NCBI GenBank assembly: GCA_020073565.1
Contig: JAIQEY010000002.1
Location: 1-64,000 of the forward strand
Length of the DNA stretch: 64,000 bases
Direction of reading: 5' to 3'
Source of the DNA: Terriglobia bacterium
GTDB lineage: Bacteria; Acidobacteriota; Terriglobia; Terriglobales; Acidobacteriaceae
This document shows, one piece after another, positions 47,719-56,077 of the stretch. Under the pieces are notes generated by a model. That model was not told where the DNA came from. It did no database searches and saw only the letters and a program-made list of their open reading frames with translations. Within the stretch, counting starts at the first letter, position 1; the number at the start of each line of letters is the position of its first letter. Position numbers and translations under genes: made by a program.

Positions 47719-48237
47719 TCAAAAGCGAGTTGCTACGGTCTTAAGATCACGCTGGGCGTTGTAGCCCGCCTTGTAGCCGGAGGCATACCCGTCGAGGTAG
47801 TGCTGCTTCTCGGAATCGTTGTAGCTGCTGCCGTGCACACTGAGGGTCGCTTGCTCCCTGTTGGCTCCAGCAGCTTGAAAGGGTTGTGAACTCTTGCCGT
47901 CCTGCGCTCCTTCTACGATTCCGTCCCAGTAGCCGGTCAGTTGGGCGTCATCCACGGCGGGCATTCCGCTGGAGTCGCTTTTGAATAGCTCACGCCAACG
48001 CTGTTGGTAGCCCTTTGCAAAGGAGAAACGATCTTGCACGCTGTTCCAGCGGCCGCTTGCGATATGGGGTCTGCGGCCACTTTGAAAGTCAAGGGTCGCT
48101 TGAAAAACACCGTCGCTGAAGGCGGCGTCGGCACGCTGCAGGTCGCCCGTGGGCACCATCAACTGGGGGCTCAAGAGCAGGCCGAGAATGAAGGCCGCGA
48201 GACTGCTACCAAACATAGAAACAATCTTGGTTGTCAT
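47719..48237 (-). CDS. Exported protein with C-terminal G-Y motifs
   Basis: A 172-residue protein with an N-terminal membrane or signal segment (MFGSSLAAFILGLLLSPQLM) and a soluble part ending in HYLDGYASGYKAGYNAQRD. GYQQRW and GYWDGIVEGAQDG add further aromatic-Gly units. I recognise no family. GGGAG lies seven bases before the ATG. The D-G-Y-x2-G-Y-x2-G-Y pattern is shared with the secreted protein at 41991-42623, hinting at a common structural role. Confidence 0.65.
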   Translation of the reverse strand: MTTKIVSMFGSSLAAFILGLLLSPQLMVPTGDLQRADAAFSDGVFQATLDFQSGRRPHIASGRWNSVQDRFSFAKGYQQRWRELFKSDSSGMPAVDDAQLTGYWDGIVEGAQDGKSSQPFQAAGANREQATLSVHGSSYNDSEKQHYLDGYASGYKAGYNAQRDLKTVATRF

Positions 48238-48671
48238 GCTTATTCTCCCTTCAACTAGCGCACTGCGTTCGGTTGCGCAGCCCCAACTAATGCGAGTGGG
48301 CCGCGGTAAATACCCTGAACGACCTCGAGAGACACTCCACCTGCTGCTCCCGCTGGGAGCACCGGCATCGAGACGGATTTAGGGTTACCTGGTCTTTCTC
48401 TAAGCCGATCAAAGGGGGAAAATGCTCTTGATCCGCACACCTTTCGAGAGGTGTCGATCGAACCTGGTTGCACCGCACTCTATCAAACAAAGACAGGGCG
48501 CGCGCTTGCTCACCGCCAACTTTCTTGTAAACAATTTGCAAAATGTTTGTAAGGACCAGGTGGTTGGGACCAGAGAAAGCGAGGATCCCCATCCCTGGAG
48601 CGCGTAGCCACCCGAAGACGTGAGGTCTTCGGCGGAGCAGTGCGGCGATCGCTTCTCGTAGAATCAGAATT
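48238..48671. other. Spacer without a gene
   Basis: Divergent promoter region of about 430 bases. I see several short inverted repeats, such as CACCTTTCGAGAGGTG (48439-48454) and CGAAGACGTGAGGTCTTCG (48610-48628), but no reading frame that I trust. Confidence 0.4.
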
Positions 48672-49049
48672 ATGACCACGCCGCCAGAAGGCATTCTCCC
48701 GGAAGGGAAATCGGGGGGTGACGTTTATTACTACCTGCTGGCGGCGCTGTTTGGGGCGCTGGCGGGATGGGCGGACATCAAGGTGGGGGACCTGCTCTTC
48801 ACGGCCATGATTGTCCTGGCGGCGTGCATGCTGCTGGGGTTCATACGTCCGCGAAAGCCATGGCGCTGGGTGGTGATTGTCGGAGTGTTTGTGCCCGCAG
48901 TCGAGGGGCTGGCTTACTATTTTCTTTCGCAGAAACCGGAGCGAGCGCAGATCTACGAATCGTTTCTGACCTTCATGCCCGGAATAGCGGGAGCTTTTGG
49001 CGGAGCGATGGGGCGGGGAGTGGTGGACAACTTGTTTCAGAAGAAGTAA
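48672..49049 (+). CDS. Small integral membrane protein
   Basis: A 125-residue protein with three or four hydrophobic helices (YYYLLAALFGALAGWADI, LLFTAMIVLAACMLLGFI, WVVIVGVFVPAVEGLAYYF) and a Gly-rich end, FMPGIAGAFGGAMGRGVVDN. No family is recognised. The pattern suggests a membrane protein with a conserved terminal glycine zipper. The ribosome site is weak. A modular hairpin repeat follows the gene. Confidence 0.6.
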   Translation: MTTPPEGILPEGKSGGDVYYYLLAALFGALAGWADIKVGDLLFTAMIVLAACMLLGFIRPRKPWRWVVIVGVFVPAVEGLAYYFLSQKPERAQIYESFLTFMPGIAGAFGGAMGRGVVDNLFQKK

Positions 49050-49090
49050 GAGGGCTCGGTTAACGTCACCCGAATCAAAGCTGATTCCCA

Positions 49091-49206
49091 GTCCTGCGGG
49101 GACGGCTGAAAATAGCCCGGCCCTTCAGCGCCGGATCAGGTCCGGCCCCTTGTGTTCTCCCGCCAAGTGAACTGGCGGGCTATTTTCAATGGTCCCTCCG
49201 GGACCG
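49091..49206. repeat. Modular hairpin repeat, copy 1
   Basis: A chain of small palindromes: GTCC-TGCGG-GGAC (49091-49103), a CCCGG/CCGG stem with CTTCAG loop (49115-49134), CCCGCCAAGTGAACTGGCGGG (49159-49179) followed by CTATTTTCA, and GGTCCCTCCGGGACC (49191-49205). It shares modules with the repeats at 52584 and 58077. Confidence 0.8.
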
Positions 49207-49351
49207 GCTTCGATAGTGAGATCATCAGAACCTAGCCTTAGGCTTGGCTGCGCACGGGTTCCGAGAGCGCAGAAGCGAATGGCGTTCAAAGGTGCCGGGA
49301 TAGCCGAAAAGGTACTCGCGTTTTCACAGTGGTTAAGGGTAAGCTGCAAGT

Positions 49352-50155
49352 ATGGCAGTGTCCGTCTCGTTGCTGGCCAGTGGAAGTCGCGGAAATAGCG
49401 CACTCGTGGCCAGCAGTACGACGCGTATTCTGGTGGATGCGGGACTCTCGTGCCGCGAGACGTTCAAACGCGTCCGCGCGCTGGGCGAAAGACCCGACCA
49501 AATTTCCGCCATCCTGATTACTCATGAGCATTCGGACCACATTGCCGGCTTGCAGCGGCTGGCAAGCAAACTGAATGTGCCAGTTTTTTTGACCGAGCCA
49601 ACCCACCAAGCCTGGAACAAGAGTATGCGGAACGAAGAAGGGAAAACTCCGGAATTGCCCAAGCCGGAGCATTTCGCTGCGGGCCGGAGTTTTCAGGTAG
49701 GCGATATCGCGGTTACGCCCTTCACCATTCCTCATGACGCGGCCGATCCAGTAGGTTTCACGTTTCGCACCGAGGGCGTAAAGATTGGTTTCGCGACCGA
49801 CCTGGGTTACATGCCGGTCAGCGTGCGCGATCATCTACGCGGGTGCGATGTGCTGGTGATGGAATCGAACCACGATGTGGAGATGCTGCGGTCGGGGTCG
49901 TATCCCTGGTCGGTGAAGCAGCGCGTCATGAGTCGGGTGGGGCACTTGTCGAATGACGCACTCGCGGAATTTTTTGCCAACGATTATGATGGATTTGCAT
50001 CGTATGTAGTGTTGGCGCATTTGTCCGAACAAAACAACCATCCTGAGATCGCGCGCGCCGCGGCCGAACGGGCACTCCAAGGCCGCCAGGGCCTGTGGCG
50101 CAATCGCGTGTTGTTGGCCTCCCAGTCGGAAGCTCTTGAGCCGATCCGGCTGTAG
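49352..50155 (+). CDS. MBL-fold hydrolase, YycJ/WalJ-like
   Basis: A 267-residue cytosolic metallo-beta-lactamase-fold protein. VSLLASGSRGNSALV opens it, LVDAGLSCRETFKRV follows, and the metal motif ILITHEHSDHIAGLQRLA is near residue 60. Further ligands lie in IPHDAADPVGF, FATDLGYMP, VMESNHD and VLAHLSEQNNHPEIA. It looks like the YycJ/WalJ group, thought to be exonucleases linked to DNA metabolism. It is followed after six bases by a small zinc-finger-like membrane protein gene. Confidence 0.88.
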   Translation: MAVSVSLLASGSRGNSALVASSTTRILVDAGLSCRETFKRVRALGERPDQISAILITHEHSDHIAGLQRLASKLNVPVFLTEPTHQAWNKSMRNEEGKTPELPKPEHFAAGRSFQVGDIAVTPFTIPHDAADPVGFTFRTEGVKIGFATDLGYMPVSVRDHLRGCDVLVMESNHDVEMLRSGSYPWSVKQRVMSRVGHLSNDALAEFFANDYDGFASYVVLAHLSEQNNHPEIARAAAERALQGRQGLWRNRVLLASQSEALEPIRL

Positions 50156-50161
50156 CACTCT

Positions 50162-50602
50162 ATGAGCCAGTGTGTAGAACCCATCGTTGGGAAGATTCTC
50201 GCCGGATGGCGGTATGACATCTCGGGCTTGGCTCCCGAAATGCGCGGCGACTACGAACAGCATTTCGCGGATTGCGAGCATTGCCGCGGGCGTCAGAAAC
50301 TGCACAGGATCATTGATATCTCACTGATTGCACTGGCCTCCGTGTCGGCGGCGGTGTTTTTGCTGGCATTTGCTGTCATCCGGCATTTTGGGCCGCGACA
50401 TGCATTCTTGCTCGAGGTCGGGGCTCTTGGGGGATTTGCTCTTTCGGCGCTGATCTGGCTGATTGTGGCGATTGCGACGCCAGCTCCGATGGCGGTGGTG
50501 GACGCGGCGAAGCTTGGGGCGCGGCATGTCCATGATCGCTTGCCGGCTGAGATCCGGGAACGGCTGCCAGAAGATCTGCGAATGAAGATTACGGGGTCGT
50601 GA
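50162..50602 (+). CDS. Small membrane protein with zinc-finger-like motif
   Basis: A 146-residue protein. The N-terminal 40 residues contain HFADCEHCRGRQKLHR, a H-x3-C-x2-C pattern like anti-sigma zinc fingers. Two membrane helices follow (SLIALASVSAAVFLLAFAV and LEVGALGGFALSALIWLIV), with a helical tail of charged residues. No sigma factor gene lies nearby, so an anti-sigma role is not supported by context. It is probably co-transcribed with the MBL hydrolase six bases upstream. Confidence 0.65.
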   Translation: MSQCVEPIVGKILAGWRYDISGLAPEMRGDYEQHFADCEHCRGRQKLHRIIDISLIALASVSAAVFLLAFAVIRHFGPRHAFLLEVGALGGFALSALIWLIVAIATPAPMAVVDAAKLGARHVHDRLPAEIRERLPEDLRMKITGS

Positions 50603-50733
50603 TTCTCCTTCCTTATGATTGTGATTTGAGCTGTCCCACTTAGTCTTGTCGGCTGTATCATTACCGTAGAGGGTTCTTCTTCCGGACAAATGTCTTACTC
50701 GCAGGTAATCGTTCCGGGGCAGAATTCCCAGCG

Positions 50734-51147
50734 ATGGAAACTTCGGTTCGGCTAGTGCGTCTGGTACAGATCGCTATGCTGGTGAGCATCGCCGTGTATG
50801 TGCTGGTGGGCGAACTCGTGGGCCACGCTGCACTCCCGAACAACGCGCTGTTCTATACCATGTCCCTGGCCTCAATCAGCACCGTGGGGGCAGCGTTTGT
50901 GGTACGCCGGACCCTCGTTTTGCCAGCCGAGGCCCTGCTCCGAGAGAAGCCGAGCGATCCTCTGGTGCAGGTGCGCTGGAAGACCGGGTACATTTTTTTA
51001 TATGCCCTATGTGAAGCGCTCGCGTTATTTGGGCTGATTCTGCGCATTGTGGGTTTCACGCTGGTTCACGTGTGGGGATTCTACTTGGGTGGATTTCTCT
51101 TGCTGTTGCTGTTCTCTCCCCGAGTTCCGCAGAAGCAGTTGCGGTGA
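50734..51147 (+). CDS. Small integral membrane protein
   Basis: A 137-residue protein with four predicted helices (LVQIAMLVSIAVYVLVGELV, NALFYTMSLASISTVGAAFV, ALCEALALFGLILRIVGFTL and VWGFYLGGFLLLLLF). The protein ends with a short basic tail. No family motif is recognised. The layout fits membrane proteins of unknown function found in many Acidobacteriota, but I cannot name one. Confidence 0.6.
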   Translation: METSVRLVRLVQIAMLVSIAVYVLVGELVGHAALPNNALFYTMSLASISTVGAAFVVRRTLVLPAEALLREKPSDPLVQVRWKTGYIFLYALCEALALFGLILRIVGFTLVHVWGFYLGGFLLLLLFSPRVPQKQLR

Positions 51148-51293
51148 TCTCGAGATCCTGGCGGCTAAACTCCCATATGTTCAAGAGCGTGATCGATGGA
51201 TGCGCCGTCAGTACACTAGCGATTGACCCGAGGCTGACTTCGGGCTAAAGTTGACGAAGGGTAAGTCCCGCTTCCCCCCCGCCCTACTGGAAC

Positions 51294-52565
51294 GTGAAAC
51301 CTGTTTATTCCAAACTCGCAGTGGTGTTGTGTGCGCTCGCCACCTTGGCCTGGGCGGCGCCGGCACGCTTCTCGTTGCAAAAGCGGGTTGGGCTGACGAC
51401 CGGCGATCAATGGGAGCCAGCGGTCGCCGCTGACGGTGTGGGCCACTTGTTCGTCCTCTATCCGCACTATGGACGCGTGCCGGGATGCAAAGATTGCCGA
51501 ATACCAACCGTGCTTTTGCTGATCAGCAATGACAACGGCAAGACATGGCAATCGCTGCGCGTGATGCTCGAATCGGCGTCGGGCCAGTATGACGCGCAGA
51601 TCGTGGTGGATCCCGCGGACCGGCACACGGTCTACGCGGCCTGGTTGCAGAGTGGGAAGCGCGCGGTCGTGGTGGCCAGGTCGGTGGACTCCGGGGCCAC
51701 GTGGGCGTACGCGATTGCCGTGCGCAGCTCTGTGGAACTGGATAAGCCCGCGCTCGCCGTGCGTGGGCAGAATGTCTATGTGGGATTCAACCACGAGGAA
51801 GACGTCTGGGTCGCGGCCTCGCAGGATGCCGGGCGCAGCTTCACCTCGACGCGCGTGAATACCGACGACCGCCCCGGGTGGTCGTTGCTGGGCGCGGCGA
51901 CGGTTGATTCAGCCGGTAATGCGTATGTGGTATGGGCCTCCTATTCGAAAGCGGGCGGCGCTCGGGGCATGGTGAATCTGTATGTCGCCCGGTCGGCAGA
52001 CGGGGGCAAGACGTGGAATCCGAGCCTGCTCGACGTTTCTGCGGCCGCGCCTGAGTGTGGAACCGAAGAATGCAGCGAAGCTTACTTGGGCGCACAGGTG
52101 GCCCTTGCTACCGATGCAGGCGGAACTTTGTACGCGGCATGGAGCGCGGGTACCTTGAAGATGGGGCCGCAGCGGATTTATTTCTCTTCTTCCACCAACC
52201 ACGGGGAAAACTGGCTGCGCCGTGTGAGCCTGTCGTATGCGGAGCCTGGAGTTGAGCACGCCTTTCCTGCAATCGTGGCCGGCAGCAACGGCGATGTCCG
52301 GGTAGCCTGGATGGATGCGCGCAACGCGCCGTACTGGAACACGTATTACCGCAGCTCCAGCAACGGTGGCGCAACCTGGGCCGAAGAGATCCGGCTGTCG
52401 AGTTATGTGCCGGGCTATCGCTACATAGGGAAGAAGGGTTTCCGCTTCCCATTCGGAGATTATTTCGGGATGACGATCGACAACCACGAGGACACGCACG
52501 TGGTCTGGGGCGAGGGATTGAATTACCAGGCCCCAGGGTCGATCTGGCACGCCAGCGGACGCTAG
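51294..52565 (+). CDS. Secreted sialidase-like BNR-repeat protein
   Basis: A 423-residue exported propeller. The N-terminus KLAVVLCALATLAWAAPA is a signal peptide. At least six Asp-box (BNR) motifs are visible: SNDNGKTW, SVDSGATW, SQDAGRSF, SADGGKTW, STNHGENW and SSNGGATW. The catalytic Arg triad and Tyr/Glu pair of true sialidases cannot be placed with certainty, so a sugar-binding or other glycan function is equally possible. The start is GTG 51294. A long modular repeat follows. Confidence 0.78.
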   Translation: MKPVYSKLAVVLCALATLAWAAPARFSLQKRVGLTTGDQWEPAVAADGVGHLFVLYPHYGRVPGCKDCRIPTVLLLISNDNGKTWQSLRVMLESASGQYDAQIVVDPADRHTVYAAWLQSGKRAVVVARSVDSGATWAYAIAVRSSVELDKPALAVRGQNVYVGFNHEEDVWVAASQDAGRSFTSTRVNTDDRPGWSLLGAATVDSAGNAYVVWASYSKAGGARGMVNLYVARSADGGKTWNPSLLDVSAAAPECGTEECSEAYLGAQVALATDAGGTLYAAWSAGTLKMGPQRIYFSSSTNHGENWLRRVSLSYAEPGVEHAFPAIVAGSNGDVRVAWMDARNAPYWNTYYRSSSNGGATWAEEIRLSSYVPGYRYIGKKGFRFPFGDYFGMTIDNHEDTHVVWGEGLNYQAPGSIWHASGR

Positions 52566-52583
52566 CAGCTTCTTCGGAAGCGA

Positions 52584-52788
52584 GTCCCGCAGGGACGGCT
52601 GAAAATAGCCCGGCGCTTCAGCGCCGGGTCGCCGGGCCCTTAACCTGAACCAGTCCCGTTAGGGACGGGTGAACTGACAGGCGGCCCACCGACCTATCAG
52701 TCGTGCCTACGGCACTCCCGTATCTTCTCAGCCCGCTCTATCCCGCCAGTGAACTGGCGGGCTATTTTCAGAGGTCCCTTCGGGACCA
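52584..52788. repeat. Modular hairpin repeat, copy 2 (longest)
   Basis: Six small palindromes in a row: GTCCCGCAGGGAC (52584), GCCCGGCGCTTCAGCGCCGG (52608), AGTCCCGTTAGGGAC (52652), GTGCCTACGGCAC (52703), CCCGCCAGTGAACTGGCGGG (52742) plus CTATTTTCA, and GGTCCCTTCGGGACC (52774). The last two modules match copy 1 in the same order. Confidence 0.85.
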
Positions 52789-52831
52789 TAGCCTTCCGCC
52801 TATCAAGATGTCGACAAATCTACACCTGTTC

Positions 52832-53764
52832 CTAGTCTGTCAGCAGCCCCCCGGTCAAGTCGGCTAACTGTTCGATGCGGTGTTCCCGGCAATACTGGGT
52901 CAACTCCTCAACCAACATTTCGGTCGCGACCGGATCGAAGTAGCTGGCCGTTCCCACCTGCACCGCGCTTGCGCCGGCCAGCATGAATTCGATCACGTCG
53001 GTTGCGGTGGTGATCCCACCCATGCCGAGGATAGGAATCCTCACCGCGTGTGCCGCGTCATAGACCATGCGCAGCGCGATGGGTTTGATCGCGGGACCGG
53101 AGAGCCCGGCGGTTACGTTGGCAATCCGCGGGCGCCGCGTGCCGGCATCAATGGCCATGGCAAGAAACGTATTCACCAGGGAGATGGCATCCGCGCCCGC
53201 TTCCTGGGCCACGTACGCCATCTGCGCAATGCTGGTGACGTTGGGTGAGAGCTTGACGATCAGCGGTCGGGCAGCGACCCGCTTGGCGGTTCGTACCACT
53301 TCGTCGAGCAGCATCGGGTCGCTGCCAAACTGAATGCCTCCATGGGCGGTATTGGGACAGGAGACGTTCAACTCGTAAGCGGCAATGCCTTCGCCCTGAT
53401 TCAAGATCTCGATCGTCTGTTCATAGTCCGGCCGCGTGTAGCCGAAGACGTTGGCGAACACGACTACATTCTTCCTGGCGCGCAACGCCGGAAGCTTCTC
53501 GTCCAGGAAAGCCTGCGCGCCAATATTCTGCAGCCCAATCGCGTTCAACATTCCCGCGGCGGTTTCAAACAGGCGCGGGGGAGGATTCCCCGTCATCGGC
53601 TCTTTGGAGAGGCCCTTGACCACGAGTCCGCCAAGTCGGTCGAGATGGACGATATCTTCGAACTCCACTCCATAGCCGAAGGTGCCGGAGGCGGCGATGA
53701 TCGGATTCTTCAATTCGATGCCGGCGAAGCGGACCGACAAGTCCGGACGGGCAATCGGCGTCAT
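52832..53764 (-). CDS. pyrD: Dihydroorotate dehydrogenase, class 1B type
   Basis: A 310-residue FMN enzyme oxidising dihydroorotate to orotate in pyrimidine synthesis. PIIAASGTFGYGVEF, GLVVKGLSKEPMTGNPPPR and YELNVSCPNTAHGG (catalytic Cys in NVSCPN) identify class 1B, whose electrons go to an iron-sulfur partner PyrK. IPILGMGGITTATDVIEFM and ASAVQVGTASY bind the FMN phosphate. No pyrK gene is in this window. Its start overlaps the stop of the upstream phosphatase gene by four bases (ATGA), an odd partner that suggests translational coupling. Confidence 0.95.
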   Translation of the reverse strand: MTPIARPDLSVRFAGIELKNPIIAASGTFGYGVEFEDIVHLDRLGGLVVKGLSKEPMTGNPPPRLFETAAGMLNAIGLQNIGAQAFLDEKLPALRARKNVVVFANVFGYTRPDYEQTIEILNQGEGIAAYELNVSCPNTAHGGIQFGSDPMLLDEVVRTAKRVAARPLIVKLSPNVTSIAQMAYVAQEAGADAISLVNTFLAMAIDAGTRRPRIANVTAGLSGPAIKPIALRMVYDAAHAVRIPILGMGGITTATDVIEFMLAGASAVQVGTASYFDPVATEMLVEELTQYCREHRIEQLADLTGGLLTD

Positions 53765-55374
53765 TGCGTCTCTCCTGCGGCCGAAGCGGCGGTTTTGCGC
53801 GGTGCCTGGAGCGCCTCGGTGAGGACTCTTCCAGTGGCTTGCGCGGGCGCATTGATCCCGAGCAGGGAAGCGAGGGTCACGGCCAGATCGACGGGTTCGG
53901 CGTGAGTGCGGTACACACCCGGTTGGAACGCGAGTCCGTAGAAAGCAAGCGGCACGTGAGTATCGTACGAGAAGGGCGTCGCGTGATCGGTACCTTTCGA
54001 TGTACCCACTGAAAACGGCGGAGGGACGCCCATGTCGTACCAGCCGCCTTCGGGCGAGTAACTGTTCGCGTAGCGGCGGCCGGCTTCTGTGTTAGGAATA
54101 GAGCCGTGCGCCAGTTGCGACTTGGTGAAGTAGCCGGCGAACCCGGCTTGTGTCATGGCCTCCCCTGCATCGGTCTCGGCGTCGGCTTCTGTTCGTCCGG
54201 CGCCGGCGAAGGCTTGATCATTCAGCCATGCCAGCGGGTAGTCAAGATCGAGCAGATAATTCGCTCTCCGGGCGTATTTCTTGGAGAGCAGCGAATTTAT
54301 TTCGTCGCGGATCGCGTTGGAATCGAGGTTGGCAGCCGGCAGGCGCAGAGTCTTCGCGAAGTCGGGCAGCGGCGCAACGCCGTGGTCGGCTGAAAGTGCC
54401 ATCCAGACGTTCGCCAAACCAACTTGGTGGCCAAGGAAGCTGATGAACTCCGCGAGTTGACGATCAAGTTCGAGCGCCATGCTGCGCATTTGGGGAGAAT
54501 CAGGCCCCACCTGGTGACCCAGAATGTCGTTGGCGGAGAGACTGATGGCGAGCAGATCCGTCGCTGACCCTGCCCCGAGTTTTTCGTACAAGGCGAGTTC
54601 TTTGGCAAATTCCAGTTGGTACTCGTTGGCAAAGGGTGTGGACCCAACCACCTCGTAGAATCCGGCCGGCTTTCCGTCGTTGCCGTTGCGCGGGGCGGTT
54701 GAGCCGAGTGAGTTGCCGTCAGCATCTTTCCAGTCGCGGTTCCAGTACTTGTCGGTGCGATGGCTGCTGTTGAAATTTCGCACCCATTCTGGAAGGTCCT
54801 GACGGTAATAGGTGGATGTGATCCAAGCCCCGGTTTTCGGATCGATCCAGTAGGCGGCATCGCCTGAAAATCCAGCGGGCAGAACGGCCGCGCGATCTTT
54901 GAGCGAGACGGCGAACACGCGTGCCTTGCCGCCGGTAGCCAACTTCAGTTCGTCGCCGAGCGTATCGCTGCGCAAGTTGTGCGGGGAGGCGCCGGGGCCG
55001 AGCGCGTCCAGCAGCCTGGTAGTGTCGTCTTCGACCGAGGTCACACGTTTTTTCTTCTGCGGATCCCACCATTCATTCGCCACAATGCCGTGGCCGCTGG
55101 TGTAGCTGCCCGTGAAAAGCGTGGCGTGTCCGGGAGCGGTACGTGTGTTCGCGTAATCATAGTCGCAGTTCGTGAAATACGCGCCGCGATCGAGGAAGAC
55201 CCGAAAGCCGCCTTCGCCGAACTGGTCACGATAGCGCTCGAGGTAGTCGGCTCGGAACTGATCGATCACGATCACGACGACGAGCTTGGGGCGAGCGTTG
55301 TAGGCGGACGCGAGGGCACCGGGAAGCCAGGCCAGCAGCACGAGCGCCACCGAAAGGCAGCGGGGGAGTCTCAT
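53761..55374 (-). CDS. Secreted alkaline phosphatase-superfamily phosphodiesterase (PafA-like)
   Basis: A 537-residue exported metalloenzyme. The signal peptide (LSVALVLLAWLPGALA) is followed by LVVVIVIDQFRADYLERY with a metal-binding Asp. NTRTAPGHATLFTGSYTSGH holds the presumed Thr nucleophile, and VANEWWDPQ matches the PafA pattern. SLSANDILGHQVGPDSPQMR and ALSADHGVAPLPDFA give the remaining metal ligands (Asp, His; Asp, His). It likely hydrolyses phosphate monoesters or diesters in the periplasm. It is upstream of pyrD and overlaps it. Confidence 0.85.
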   Translation of the reverse strand: MRLPRCLSVALVLLAWLPGALASAYNARPKLVVVIVIDQFRADYLERYRDQFGEGGFRVFLDRGAYFTNCDYDYANTRTAPGHATLFTGSYTSGHGIVANEWWDPQKKKRVTSVEDDTTRLLDALGPGASPHNLRSDTLGDELKLATGGKARVFAVSLKDRAAVLPAGFSGDAAYWIDPKTGAWITSTYYRQDLPEWVRNFNSSHRTDKYWNRDWKDADGNSLGSTAPRNGNDGKPAGFYEVVGSTPFANEYQLEFAKELALYEKLGAGSATDLLAISLSANDILGHQVGPDSPQMRSMALELDRQLAEFISFLGHQVGLANVWMALSADHGVAPLPDFAKTLRLPAANLDSNAIRDEINSLLSKKYARRANYLLDLDYPLAWLNDQAFAGAGRTEADAETDAGEAMTQAGFAGYFTKSQLAHGSIPNTEAGRRYANSYSPEGGWYDMGVPPPFSVGTSKGTDHATPFSYDTHVPLAFYGLAFQPGVYRTHAEPVDLAVTLASLLGINAPAQATGRVLTEALQAPRKTAASAAGETQ

Positions 55375-55476
55375 TGCGAGTTAGTTTACACGCGAGTTGC
55401 GTAGCCGGAAAGCGTCGAGTGTCTTATGATCGGGCTAGCGGTAGACATTTTCATCTCTCAGAAGAGGACTGATCCG

Positions 55477-55947
55477 ATGCTAAAGACTTGCGTGGCAACC
55501 GTGGGCTTGATTGGGTTGCTGGTTTTGTGCTGGGCTGGCGATAGGCCGCCCGCGTCCGATCCCAAAATTGAGCGGGGAAAATATCTGATCGACAAGGTGG
55601 CTCTGTGCGGAGACTGCCACACGCCGCACGACGAGCAGGGTGAGCCGATCGCGGGCCAGAAGCTGCAAGGTGCGGCCTTGGCGTTTGAGCCGACCGTCCC
55701 GGTCCCGATCTGGGCGGCGACAGCTCCGGGCATCGCCGGTCTGCCCCGCTTGAGCGCCGGGGATGCAGTTGCGCTTTTGAGTACGGGCGAGACGACTAAA
55801 GGCATTCGCTCGCGTCCGCCGATGCCCGCCTACCGGCTCACGCGGCAGGATGCTGAAGCGGTGGTGAGCTATTTGCGTTCATTGCCGGCGGGTGCAGATA
55901 AGAAGGCCGGGAAGGGCACGACTTCAGTCGAGCCGCCAAACCGCTAA
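55477..55947 (+). CDS. Exported cytochrome c
   Basis: A 156-residue protein with a signal peptide (TCVATVGLIGLLVLCWAG; the Cys after LVL could be a lipid site) and one heme motif, CGDCHTPHDEQGEP. Later SRPPMPAYRLTRQDAEAVVS carries the probable Met ligand and closing helix. The pattern resembles the c-type cytochromes of alcohol or aldehyde dehydrogenases. ATG 55477 is chosen because AGAGGA lies eight bases upstream. It is divergent from the phosphatase and stands alone before serS. Confidence 0.82.
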   Translation: MLKTCVATVGLIGLLVLCWAGDRPPASDPKIERGKYLIDKVALCGDCHTPHDEQGEPIAGQKLQGAALAFEPTVPVPIWAATAPGIAGLPRLSAGDAVALLSTGETTKGIRSRPPMPAYRLTRQDAEAVVSYLRSLPAGADKKAGKGTTSVEPPNR

Positions 55948-56077
55948 GAATATGTCCGCGCTCCAGCGCCCGAGGTGTGGTTTCGGCGCCCTCGACGGCC
56001 TTTTCTGCATCCGCTGAAGCCGCGCCCATCCTGAACCCGTGCATTGGTCCGAGGTTTTCAGATAAAGTTAAAGGCAC

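Noticed and set aside
48345-48660. Short hairpins in the 48.3-48.7 kb spacer considered as a riboswitch
   Set aside because: The stems are short, and no known riboswitch core or link to a metabolic gene is visible.
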